Origin: Euryarchaeota archaeon UBA287
GTDB taxonomy: Archaea > Thermoplasmatota > UBA186 > UBA287
Assembly (NCBI GenBank): GCA_002495235.1
Contig: DAEG01000016.1
Coordinates: forward strand, 1-8,192
Reading direction: 5' to 3'
Length of the DNA stretch: 8,192 bases
Shown: piece by piece, positions 1 through 5,526 of the stretch
Layout: every line of letters begins with the position of its first letter
Position numbering within the stretch: the first letter of the stretch is position 1
Notes under the pieces: model-generated
Told to the model about the DNA's origin: nothing
Seen by the model: only the letters and a program-made list of their open reading frames with translations
Database searches by the model: none
Translations under genes and position numbers: made by a program

Positions 1-1
1 G

Positions 2-1747
2 GTTCTTCCCGCCGTGGTCACGATAACCCTGGCCATTGGTGTGCAGCAGATGGCGAAGAGAAAAGCCCTTGTCAGGAGGCTTAAAGCCGTAGAGACACTG
101 GGCTCCGTTGACGTAATATGCACTGATAAGACGGGGACGCTTACAAAGAACGAGATGACCGTGAAGAAGATCTACTCCGACTTCTCCGTTCTAGAGGTCG
201 AGGGGACAGGGTACTCGACGGAGGGAAGGATCCTGAAGGACGGTCGAGAGGCGGAAGGTCTGGACACGCTCTTCGAGATCGCGGTGCTGTGCAACGATGC
301 GAACCTGAACGGCCGCGTCATAGGCGATCCCACAGAGGGGGCTCTCCTGGTGGCCGCTGCAAAGCATGGAATGGACTACAGGAAGCTCAGGGAGGAAAAG
401 CCGAGAGAGTACGAGGTCTCGTTCGATTCCCTGCGCAAGAGGATGAGCACGGTGCACAGCGATATCATCTGCGTCAAGGGTGCACCCGAGATCCTGCTTG
501 GGCTCTGCAACAGGGTCCTTGAGAACGGAGAGGTCAGGGCGCTGAGCGACAAGGACAGGAAGAGGATACTGGAGGCGAACGAGAGCTTTGCCACGGGCGC
601 TCTGCGTGTTCTCGCCTTTGCCTGCAGGCCTAGAGAGGAGATAAAAAGCATGGACGATGAGGCCATCGAGCGCGATCTTATATTCGTCGGTCTCATGGGG
701 ATGATAGACCCTCCGAGAGAGGAGGTCAGGGAGGCTGTGGAGCGGTGCAAGCGTGCCGGCATAAGGCCGATAATGATCACGGGCGACCACCTTTTGACCG
801 CGTCCGCAATAGCCCGGGAGATAGGGATCATGGGCGAGGGTGACGAGGCCGTAGAGGGCTCTGACGGGGATGTCGAGAAGGTCTCGGTGTACGCGAGGGT
901 GAAGCCGGAGCACAAGCTGAGCATAATAGAGGCGCTGCGCAAAAAAGGCCACATAGTTGCAATGACCGGTGACGGAGTGAACGATGCCCCCGCCCTGAAG
1001 AGCGCGGACATAGGCATAGCCATGGGGATAACCGGAACGGATGTAGCCAAGGAGGCCAGCGCGATGATCCTCCAGGACGACAACTTTGCCACGATAGTCA
1101 ACGCGGTAGAGCACGGAAGGGGAATATACGACAACATAAAGAAGGCTGTGCGTTATCTCCTTTCATGCAATGTCGGAGAGGTGCTCATAATTTTCCTCGC
1201 CATACTCGCTGGTCTTGATGCCCCTCTCATAGCGATACAGATCCTCTGGATGAACCTTGTAACGGATGGTCTGCCTGCGATAGCGATGTCGATGGACGAC
1301 ATAGCAAAGGATGTCATGGACCGCAGGCCCAGAGATCCGAAGGAGGGAATAATAACAAGAGCGATGATATTCGATATAGGGTGGATAGCCGCGTTTGAGA
1401 CGGCGGCAACGCTCTTCGTCTTTCTCGTTGTCGACGATGCCGAGGGGATCGTTTATGCAAGGACCTGCGCCTTTGCCGTGCTCGTTCTGGTGGAGCTGTT
1501 CACCGCCCTTAGCGTCAGGTATGACGGGCACTACGCCTTTGAGAGAGGCTACAGGCCAACAGGGGTCATGCTGCTCGCGTTCTTTGCCTCTCTTTCGCTG
1601 CAGCTGGCGGTCATATACGTTCCTTTCCTGTCGCCCGTGTTCGATACGATGCCGCTGGGCGCGAAGGATCTCGGCATAGTCTCTGCTGCTGCGATGCTCT
1701 CATTCGGGGCGATAGAGCTGAGGAAGATCGTGATCCGCCGGAGATAA
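2..1747 (+). CDS. P2-type Ca2+-transporting ATPase, 5'-truncated by window edge
   Basis: This is the C-terminal part of a P-type ATPase that pumps cations, most likely Ca2+, across the cytoplasmic membrane using ATP. The frame is open to the left edge and its first visible residues (VLPAVVT) are the end of the M4 ion-binding helix, so the GTG at 14 is internal and not a start. The phosphorylated Asp lies in DKTGTLT (Asp codon 125-127). The nucleotide-binding domain shows FDSLRKRMS and KGAPE (about 474-491). The hinge shows TGDGVNDAP (about 964-991). Ion-site residues resemble SERCA: NVGEV in M5 (about 1169-1183), NLVTDGLPA in M6 (about 1252-1278) and a Glu in M8 within LVELFTAL. These favour Ca2+ over heavy metals or K+. 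The actuator domain and M1-M3 are outside the window. About 581 residues are visible of a usual 850-900. A plant-type plasma-membrane Ca2+ pump or a Mn2+ pump are the alternatives; the family is certain, the ion less so. Confidence 0.95.
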   Translation, partial: VLPAVVTITLAIGVQQMAKRKALVRRLKAVETLGSVDVICTDKTGTLTKNEMTVKKIYSDFSVLEVEGTGYSTEGRILKDGREAEGLDTLFEIAVLCNDANLNGRVIGDPTEGALLVAAAKHGMDYRKLREEKPREYEVSFDSLRKRMSTVHSDIICVKGAPEILLGLCNRVLENGEVRALSDKDRKRILEANESFATGALRVLAFACRPREEIKSMDDEAIERDLIFVGLMGMIDPPREEVREAVERCKRAGIRPIMITGDHLLTASAIAREIGIMGEGDEAVEGSDGDVEKVSVYARVKPEHKLSIIEALRKKGHIVAMTGDGVNDAPALKSADIGIAMGITGTDVAKEASAMILQDDNFATIVNAVEHGRGIYDNIKKAVRYLLSCNVGEVLIIFLAILAGLDAPLIAIQILWMNLVTDGLPAIAMSMDDIAKDVMDRRPRDPKEGIITRAMIFDIGWIAAFETAATLFVFLVVDDAEGIVYARTCAFAVLVLVELFTALSVRYDGHYAFERGYRPTGVMLLAFFASLSLQLAVIYVPFLSPVFDTMPLGAKDLGIVSAAAMLSFGAIELRKIVIRRR

Positions 1748-1749
1748 GT

Positions 1750-1758
1750 ATTAAATAT
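1750..1758 (+). promoter_or_regulatory. TATA box of the coiled-coil gene
   Basis: The sequence TTAAATATT lies centred about 25 bases before the ATG at 1780. This is the distance expected between an archaeal TATA box and a transcription start, so the mRNA should be leaderless and begin at or very near that ATG. It follows the ATPase stop by only a few bases, suggesting separate transcription from the ATPase. Confidence 0.6.
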
Positions 1759-1779
1759 TGTGTATGCGCATTATTGTCT

Positions 1780-2505
1780 ATGGCGTTCTTGTTCTCCCTT
1801 ATCACCCTGTCCGAGGAGATGGACACCCATCTCAGGGAGATAGAGAAGCTCTCCCGCAGATATGAGGTGGTGCTGTATCCTGATGAGAGAGATGAGATAG
1901 AAAAGGCAATAGATCTGCACCTGAAAGAGGTTCTGAAGCACAAGGACAAGGTGCTGAAAAAGATGGACAGGGAGATAAGAAAGGTCGAGAAGAGAGCTGC
2001 CAAGCTTGAGAAGAAGATAGCCGGGGCCGAAAGGAGGAAGAGAGATGCAGGCGGGCTCAGAAAAGAGCTCACGCGAGCGATAGAGGGTATAGACGTGCTG
2101 AAGAGCGACGCTGTTGAGCACATACCACAGTCCCTTCTCTCTCTTGCGTTCATAGACGGCTCTCTGCAGACAGGAGGGGAATACTTCTCCATAGATATGA
2201 GGAATTTTATAGGAGACCTTTACTTCGTGGGTGCACCAAGAAGAAGGAGATACGACAGGATAAAGATCAGATCGGCGGAGCTCTACACTAATGGAGAGCG
2301 CTGCAACAACTTTGATGTCATATGTGGGGGGAAGAGTTACGATCCCTACGCCATCGAAGGGTTAAACCTGAGGGTAAAAAAAGGGGATATAGCAACGCTC
2401 AGGGTTTATACTGCGTTTTCAGAAGGCATGAAATTGAGGCTCGTGATGGACACGGAGAACTTTGGTCCTTTGAGCTTTGAGAAGTCTCTCAAAACAGCGC
2501 GATAG
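1780..2505 (+). CDS. Coiled-coil protein of unknown function
   Basis: I do not recognise this 241-aa protein. About residues 10-105 are rich in Lys, Glu and Arg with heptad-like spacing of Leu and Ile, and should form a long charged coiled coil. A hinge rich in Gly and Arg follows. Residues from about 125 to the end alternate hydrophobic and polar residues and look like a compact beta-rich domain. There is no signal peptide beyond a short hydrophobic N-terminal stretch (AFLFSLITL), which is too short for a convincing membrane helix. I chose ATG 1780 because the TATA box lies about 25 bases upstream, fitting a leaderless transcript; a TTG two codons earlier is less likely. It is convergent with the transglutaminase-like gene, with one base between the stops. 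The architecture suggests a self-associating scaffold protein, but the function is unknown. Confidence 0.8.
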   Translation: MAFLFSLITLSEEMDTHLREIEKLSRRYEVVLYPDERDEIEKAIDLHLKEVLKHKDKVLKKMDREIRKVEKRAAKLEKKIAGAERRKRDAGGLRKELTRAIEGIDVLKSDAVEHIPQSLLSLAFIDGSLQTGGEYFSIDMRNFIGDLYFVGAPRRRRYDRIKIRSAELYTNGERCNNFDVICGGKSYDPYAIEGLNLRVKKGDIATLRVYTAFSEGMKLRLVMDTENFGPLSFEKSLKTAR

Positions 2506-2506
2506 C

Positions 2507-3532
2507 CTAGAAGTATGACCTCTTCTTTATCTCGTACAGGGGGTCTCTGTCATCCGCGTACATCCCTGCGACGGCGACTATGGCTGCGCCGCCGTTTGTC
2601 CCGTCGCTGTTCTCGTACGTGAACTTGAAGGCCCTGTAGGCCTTCTGCAGGTACTCATCGCTTCCCGGATCGAAACCCACTGTTATCTTTGTTGCGGCTT
2701 TCGTTCCAAACTCCCTGAACGCTGGGTCCACCGGTAGCGAATCGAATATGCGTTTCTCGCTTCCGATGACGACACCTGCCCAGGTATGCGCGTATGGTAG
2801 AGCTCCTGATCTCTCGATCACATAGCCGTCGACAAGGTAACACGGTATACCAACGCTTCTGGCAAGTGAGCAGAACAGAGCGCTCATGTCGTCGCAGTCG
2901 CCCTCCCCGTCCTTCAGCGTCCTCATGGTGCCCTTTGGATATGGGTCATCGTCGACCTTGTACCTTATGTTGTCAACAACCCACTGGTAGATCAGCTGAG
3001 AGGCGTAGTACGTTCGTCTCTCTCCTTTGGTTATGTTCTTTGACAGGTTTTTTATCTCGTCATTCAGGTCTATAAGCTTTATGATGTTGTTCCTGCTGTC
3101 TCTTATGGACTCGTTCTTCAGGAATCGGTCGCTGGCCCACAAGGGGCCATCATCTATCCTCGAATCTCTGCTGCCCTGAAAGGAGGATCTCCTTGAGACA
3201 ACGGCGTATTCCACCTTTATGCTGCCGCTGCTCTCTTTGTCAAAACTCTTCTCCCACGTGTGCATGTCTATACCGGGATAGTTGGCGGTTCTTGTCGGAG
3301 ATTCTGAGTATGCGACCTTTGTCGACTGGTTCCAGAGATACTCAAGGGGGCTGCGCGACACATCACTCACGTGCAGCTCCAGTGAGAGGATATCCTCATA
3401 GGCATATGTCACCTCTATCGATGTGGTGATCTCGTTTATCGGAGAGAATAGCTGGGCTGATGTCATAGCCAAGGCTGATACTGACGATAGGATGGATAGC
3501 AGGACAAGAAAGGTGCGCCCCTTTTTGCTCAT
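2507..3532 (-). CDS. Exported transglutaminase-like (papain-fold) protein
   Basis: This 341-aa protein has a transglutaminase-like core. In archaea such domains are usually predicted thiol proteases or amidases rather than protein cross-linkers. Residues 1-26 have a basic start (MSKKGR) followed by a hydrophobic segment ending SALAMTSA, consistent with a Sec signal peptide or N-terminal anchor, so the rest should lie outside the cytoplasm. Residues 27-170 are an unrecognised beta-rich region. The core shows the full catalytic triad: Cys213 in GDCDD, His249 in AHTW and Asp264 in FDSLPVD. This makes an active enzyme likely; the substrate cannot be told. A longer frame begins at 3604, but ATG 3532 puts the signal peptide at the N terminus and lies about 29 bases behind a TATA-like element, fitting a leaderless mRNA. 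No neighbour points to a pathway. Confidence 0.85.
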   Translation of the reverse strand: MSKKGRTFLVLLSILSSVSALAMTSAQLFSPINEITTSIEVTYAYEDILSLELHVSDVSRSPLEYLWNQSTKVAYSESPTRTANYPGIDMHTWEKSFDKESSGSIKVEYAVVSRRSSFQGSRDSRIDDGPLWASDRFLKNESIRDSRNNIIKLIDLNDEIKNLSKNITKGERRTYYASQLIYQWVVDNIRYKVDDDPYPKGTMRTLKDGEGDCDDMSALFCSLARSVGIPCYLVDGYVIERSGALPYAHTWAGVVIGSEKRIFDSLPVDPAFREFGTKAATKITVGFDPGSDEYLQKAYRAFKFTYENSDGTNGGAAIVAVAGMYADDRDPLYEIKKRSYF

Positions 3533-3556
3533 CCAAATAAATATTTTGTTCTTATG

Positions 3557-3567
3557 CCTTAAATTAT
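3557..3567 (-). promoter_or_regulatory. TATA-like element of the transglutaminase-like gene
   Basis: Read on the minus strand, TAATTTAAGG is centred about 29 bases upstream of the ATG at 3532. The spacing fits an archaeal TATA box feeding a leaderless or nearly leaderless transcript, and no Shine-Dalgarno site is seen before that ATG. Confidence 0.5.
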
Positions 3568-3854
3568 TTTCTCTGTTTTTAGGAAAACACACTGTTTTTA
3601 GCACACGGTGCTGTGCGGGTCATCTCTCATCTCTCCGTAAGGCTTATCCACGCACGGTCTTTCAGGTTCATGATGTTAGTTCCAGATAGTGCATCCATGA
3701 GCAGGTCCATTCATCCCGAGTCTAAACCGGACGGATCAGATTATTGTACGGTTCTTGCCTACTGGTAGGAAACAGTCAGAACCCAAGTGGGCCAGTCATC
3801 CGCTTAAGCGTTCATATGAGATGATCGCGGACAGGCATTTCGAGAAAATGCACA
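3568..3854. other. Intergenic region rich in hairpins; possible unrecognised RNA
   Basis: No confident gene is seen here. The second half is unusually rich in self-complementary segments on the plus strand. GGTTCT (3750-3755) can pair with AGAACC (3778-3783), enclosing a small hairpin CCTA/TAGG (3758-3761 with 3766-3769). CCC/GGG flank a four-base loop (3782-3791). CGCTTAAGCG (3801-3810) is a perfect 10-base palindrome. TCCGC (3799-3803) can pair with GCGGA (3827-3831). GCATTT (3835-3840) can pair with AAATGC (3846-3851). The hexamer CAGTCA occurs twice (3773-3778, 3793-3798). I looked for SRP RNA, RNase P RNA, C/D box and riboswitch signatures on both strands and found no convincing match. 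It may be a small RNA, or only structure-prone DNA between divergent promoters. Confidence 0.35.
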
Positions 3855-3868
3855 GAAAAGTTTTAATT
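3855..3868 (+). promoter_or_regulatory. BRE/TATA promoter of tRNA-Ser
   Basis: The purine-rich GAAAAG followed by TTTTAATT resembles an archaeal BRE plus TATA box. Its centre lies about 25 bases upstream of the first tRNA base at 3891, the expected distance for initiation at or just before the mature 5' end. Confidence 0.65.
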
Positions 3869-3890
3869 GATTATGACAATACTGTTTAGA

Positions 3891-3974
3891 GCGGGGATGG
3901 CCCAGGTGGTAAGGCGACAGCCTGCTAAGCTGTTGGCGCTACGCGCCGCGTGGGTTCAAATCCCACTCCCCGCG
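3891..3974 (+). tRNA. tRNA-Ser (anticodon GCU)
   Basis: This is a complete class II tRNA that reads AGC/AGU serine codons. The acceptor stem pairs GCGGGGA (3891-3897) with TCCCCGC (3967-3973), with discriminator G at 3974, as is usual for tRNA-Ser. The anticodon stem ACAGC/GCTGT (3917-3921, 3929-3933) encloses loop CTGCTAA with anticodon GCT at 3924-3926. The long variable arm GGCGC-TAC-GCGCC (3935-3947) is typical of serine tRNAs. The T arm is GTGGG TTCAAAT CCCAC. There is no intron and no encoded CCA, so the 3' end is finished by CCA-adding enzyme. No T-run follows the gene, and a reading frame begins 11 bases later, so co-transcription with it is likely. Confidence 0.97.
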
Positions 3975-3985
3975 CTGTGGGAGAG

Positions 3986-4309
3986 ATGGATGGAAAAGAG
4001 CACAGGATAAAGAGGGGCGAGGTTGTTCATCCGTGGGGATCTACCCTGGCGATCTGCACCAGTGATCCTTATGAGGATCCTGCGACCAGAAAAAAACAGG
4101 TCGCCTACTGGTTACAAAAATACGGCATAGAGCTTCCAGAGAAAGGCAAGCTCGTAAAAGTGATCTTCCTGAAGTTTGATGAAGAAAGAAATCTGGCCAT
4201 GGGAGAAAAGGAATACGTGTTCCCGGTCGAGATGATTCGTTTCAGGGGTGTGGAGAGATTCAAGAACGAACTAGATGAGATTAGGGCGAAGAAAAACAAA
4301 AAGGAATAA
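3986..4309 (+). CDS. Small hypothetical protein, directly downstream of tRNA-Ser
   Basis: I do not recognise this 107-aa charged, soluble protein. Residues 1-30 contain a short segment with a HPWGS motif and a SDPYEDP turn. Residues 32-45 look helical (ATRKKQVAYWL). Residues 55-87 alternate hydrophobic and polar residues like beta strands. The C terminus is a Lys/Glu-rich helix ending in a basic tail. I chose ATG 3986; an in-frame GTG at 3977 is possible, while earlier starts would fall inside the tRNA. No separate promoter fits between the tRNA and this gene, so it may be made from the tRNA transcript after processing. The downstream membrane-protein gene begins 25 bases after its stop, suggesting one operon. 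Function unknown. Confidence 0.75.
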   Translation: MDGKEHRIKRGEVVHPWGSTLAICTSDPYEDPATRKKQVAYWLQKYGIELPEKGKLVKVIFLKFDEERNLAMGEKEYVFPVEMIRFRGVERFKNELDEIRAKKNKKE

Positions 4310-4320
4310 GTATGGAGTAG

Positions 4321-4327
4321 GGTGATC
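4321..4327 (+). promoter_or_regulatory. Strong Shine-Dalgarno site for the membrane-protein gene
   Basis: GGTGATC is a perfect complement to the archaeal 16S rRNA anti-SD (GATCACC) and sits seven bases before the ATG at 4335. It fixes that start and marks this as an internal operon gene, in contrast with the leaderless starts elsewhere in the window. Confidence 0.8.
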
Positions 4328-4334
4328 TGGAATA

Positions 4335-4652
4335 ATGGCTGAGAATAAGGATGACGTGCTGGAAGTTCCAGAATTTGACGAGGAACAGTTTGTCAGCGAT
4401 ACCAGAAAAAGCTCTTTTGTGGCACTCGCGTCCTTTGGATCTGGTTTTATCATGGCAATAGTCTCGAGGTTCATTCGCGATCTCGTTGGCTATCAACCCG
4501 CCTTTATAATTGGTCTTTTTGCGATAGCTCTTCCGGTTTTGTTCCTCAACAGGAGGTATGAGATGAAGGCCATGGACTGGTTCTCGGCCGGCGGGGTTTA
4601 CGTGCTCACATGGATGTGCTTCTGGGTTTTTTTCACAAACCCTCCCTTCTGA
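4335..4652 (+). CDS. Small three-helix membrane protein of unknown function
   Basis: This 105-aa protein has an acidic cytoplasmic-type N terminus (about residues 1-24) followed by three predicted membrane helices, at about 27-47, 54-72 and 82-101, separated by short basic loops (RFIRD, NRRYEMK). The placement of basic loops predicts that the first loop and the segment before helix 3 may lie in different orientations, so topology is uncertain. I do not recognise a family. The start is supported by a perfect Shine-Dalgarno site. It follows the 107-aa gene by 25 bases, and both probably belong to one transcript starting at the tRNA promoter. Its last 20 bases overlap the 3' end of the convergent RNase H gene. 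A T7 run just before its stop probably ends the transcript. Confidence 0.8.
   Translation: MAENKDDVLEVPEFDEEQFVSDTRKSSFVALASFGSGFIMAIVSRFIRDLVGYQPAFIIGLFAIALPVLFLNRRYEMKAMDWFSAGGVYVLTWMCFWVFFTNPPF
4627..4633 (+). terminator. Oligo-T terminator of the tRNA-Ser/small-gene operon
   Basis: Seven T residues on the plus strand lie within the last codons of the membrane-protein gene. Archaeal termination often needs only a T-run, so polymerase may stop shortly downstream. It is the first long T-run on this strand after the tRNA gene, which supports a single transcript over 3891 to about 4660. Confidence 0.45.
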
Positions 4653-5055
4653 GGGAGTCCAGCAGCACGTTAAGTCTCCGGTCTACGGCCGATATTCTCT
4701 CGTCCTCCCTGCGCAGGTTCTTGTAATGTATCTGGGCATTCGGTAGCTCGGTCTCGAGTTCTTTGATGGCGTCATACAGCTTTCTGATCCTGTCGCTCCT
4801 TACCCTGTATAGACCGGTGAGCTGTTTTATCAGGAGTTCGCTATCTGAGAAAAATGTTACGTCCTCTGCGGTGTTCATGTCCCTGACGGCGTTCATGGCC
4901 ATCATGAGCGCCATGTATTCAGCCTCGTTGTTTGTGGCTATTCCGATATGAACGAAATCTTCGGATATCTTCTGGTCATCTCTGAAGATCATGAAGCCCG
5001 AAGCGGCCCTGCCGGGGTTTCCGCGGGAAGCGCCGTCCGTGTATGCGCATATCAC
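4633..5055 (-). CDS. Ribonuclease HI
   Basis: This 140-aa enzyme cleaves the RNA strand of RNA-DNA hybrids, for example R-loops or replication primers. It is nearly all RNase H domain. The metal-binding residues are visible: Asp7 in YTDGASRGNPG, Glu46 in TNNEAEYMAL, Asp71 in FSDSELL and a final Asp near 125 in AVDRRLN. It lacks the basic protrusion seen in the E. coli enzyme, consistent with the shorter archaeal and plant-like type. The start is the GTG at 5055 because the first catalytic strand begins three residues later and no in-frame ATG precedes it; an AT-rich TATA-like element lies about 31 bases upstream (5081-5090). It is transcribed away from the RHH-ftsZ2 operon and shares its upstream region. 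Its 3' end overlaps the convergent membrane-protein gene by 20 bases. Confidence 0.93.
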   Translation of the reverse strand: MICAYTDGASRGNPGRAASGFMIFRDDQKISEDFVHIGIATNNEAEYMALMMAMNAVRDMNTAEDVTFFSDSELLIKQLTGLYRVRSDRIRKLYDAIKELETELPNAQIHYKNLRREDERISAVDRRLNVLLDSLRREGL

Positions 5056-5092
5056 CCGTATAATGCTCCTCTCTGGTTATCTATTTTTATCA

Positions 5093-5141
5093 TTATCAAT
5101 ATGATTACCATATGTATTATCAGATTGTTTACCAAAATGTA
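5093..5141. repeat. Imperfect 24/25-base tandem direct repeat in a divergent promoter region
   Basis: Two adjacent copies start at 5093 and 5117. Both begin TTATCA and both contain TACCA followed by ATGTA. By eye they match at about four-fifths of positions with one inserted base in the second copy. A further TTATCA (5087-5092) directly precedes the first copy. The second copy runs into the TATA box of the RHH gene. The period of just over two helical turns would place each copy on nearly the same face of the DNA, as expected of repeated sites for a regulator. Confidence 0.6.
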
Positions 5142-5148
5142 TATATAT
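5140..5148 (+). promoter_or_regulatory. TATA box of the RHH-ftsZ2 operon
   Basis: TATATATATG matches the archaeal TATA consensus well. Transcription should start about 25 bases on, near 5168-5172, giving a 5' leader of about 40 bases with a Shine-Dalgarno site before the RHH gene. That is unlike the leaderless genes elsewhere in the window. Confidence 0.7.
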
Positions 5149-5169
5149 GGTCGGTTTACAATACAGTTA

Positions 5170-5191
5170 TTGTCAGGCATTTGTCTGACAA
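5170..5191. promoter_or_regulatory. Inverted repeat at the transcription start; putative operator
   Basis: TTGTCAG (5170-5176) and CTGACAA (5185-5191) are perfect inverted copies separated by eight bases. The site lies about 26 bases behind the TATA box, covering the predicted start of transcription. Binding here would block polymerase, a common mode of archaeal repression. The encoded RHH protein, which binds DNA as a dimer, is the obvious candidate ligand. In RNA the repeat could also form a hairpin in the 5' leader. Confidence 0.55.
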
Positions 5192-5200
5192 AAGTCGCCT

Positions 5201-5204
5201 GGAG
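5201..5204 (+). promoter_or_regulatory. Ribosome binding site of the RHH gene
   Basis: GGAG sits eight bases before the ATG at 5213 and supports that start over the in-frame ATG at 5228. Confidence 0.55.
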
Positions 5205-5212
5205 AACACACA

Positions 5213-5464
5213 ATGGTACGAAAAGAGATGTCTGAGAGGATAACAGTAAGGTTGCCAAAAAAGATGGTGAGCGAGATAGATAACCTTGTGATGATAGAGG
5301 AGTACACAAACAGATCAGACGTGATACGAGACGCCGTGAAGTTCTTTCTCAGTGCACAGATGAAAGAAGTGGTTGAGAAACTTCACGCCAAGGAGGAGTT
5401 CCACACATACGTCTCTAAGGCGATAAAAGAGACCGAAGAAGAAGAGAGATATCTGCGCGAATGA
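5213..5464 (+). CDS. Ribbon-helix-helix transcription regulator, CdrS-like
   Basis: This 83-aa protein carries an N-terminal RHH (CopG/MetJ-fold) domain. The DNA-binding strand is about residues 8-14 (RITVRLP), helix A about 16-29 and helix B about 33-49 (NRSDVIRDAVKFFL), with the NRSDVIR turn typical of the family. Residues 50-83 form a Glu/Lys-rich helical tail that could mediate oligomerisation. RHH proteins bind DNA as dimers at paired sites. The gene lies 49 bases upstream of ftsZ2 on the same strand and appears co-transcribed. In haloarchaea the RHH protein CdrS sits next to ftsZ2 and controls it and cell division; the same arrangement here suggests an equivalent. The inverted repeat at its own promoter suggests autoregulation. 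A generic CopG-family regulator is the fallback. Family is certain, CdrS equivalence inferred from synteny. Confidence 0.88.
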   Translation: MVRKEMSERITVRLPKKMVSEIDNLVMIEEYTNRSDVIRDAVKFFLSAQMKEVVEKLHAKEEFHTYVSKAIKETEEEERYLRE

Positions 5465-5526
5465 GCAGCAGGAGGGGACGGGACAAAGGGTACGTAAAAA
5501 AGGAGGAGAAAATATGGATAGCATAG
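5461..5526 (+). CDS. Possible 21-aa leader-type ORF between the RHH gene and ftsZ2
   Basis: An ATG overlaps the RHH stop as ATGA (5461-5464), and the frame runs 21 basic residues (MSSRRGRDKGYVKKEEKIWIA) to a TAG 10 bases inside ftsZ2. It overlaps the ftsZ2 start in another frame, an arrangement that could couple translation from the RHH gene into ftsZ2. No strong Shine-Dalgarno precedes it and its coding content follows purine-rich spacer sequence, so it may be chance. Confidence 0.2.
   Translation: MSSRRGRDKGYVKKEEKIWIA
5502..5508 (+). promoter_or_regulatory. Strong Shine-Dalgarno site of ftsZ2
   Basis: GGAGGAG ends five bases before the ATG at 5514, a near-ideal ribosome binding site. It fixes the ftsZ2 start and suggests efficient translation. 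Confidence 0.75.

Noticed and set aside
191..1137. Long open frames antisense to the Ca2+ ATPase
   Set aside because: They lie opposite a clearly conserved ATPase, are rich in Ser, Arg and Leu as expected of shadow frames, and match no domain.
1774..1779. TTG start two codons upstream of the coiled-coil gene
   Set aside because: TATA spacing favours leaderless initiation at ATG 1780.
2376..2382. A7 run (T7 on the minus strand) as terminator of the transglutaminase-like gene
   Set aside because: It lies about 125 bases beyond that gene's stop, inside another gene, and is ordinary Lys-codon sequence.
3533..3604. Extended 365-aa start for the transglutaminase-like protein
   Set aside because: It would place 24 charged, unlikely residues before the signal peptide and would read through the TATA-like element.
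3640..3670. Minus-strand text GAACCTGA...GGATAA recalling a TPP riboswitch
   Set aside because: The rest of the TPP consensus, including the CTGAGA element and correct spacing, is missing, and no thiamine gene is nearby.
3670..3768. Plus-strand 32-codon frame starting at ATG 3670
   Set aside because: No ribosome binding site or promoter was seen, the composition is not protein-like, and it covers the hairpin segment.
3568..3854. RNase P RNA or SRP RNA in the gene-free stretch
   Set aside because: The conserved GAGGAAAGTC-type and SRP helix 8 motifs could not be found on either strand.
3950..3985. GTG start of the 107-aa gene inside tRNA-Ser
   Set aside because: These bases form the tRNA T arm and acceptor stem, so the start was placed at ATG 3986.
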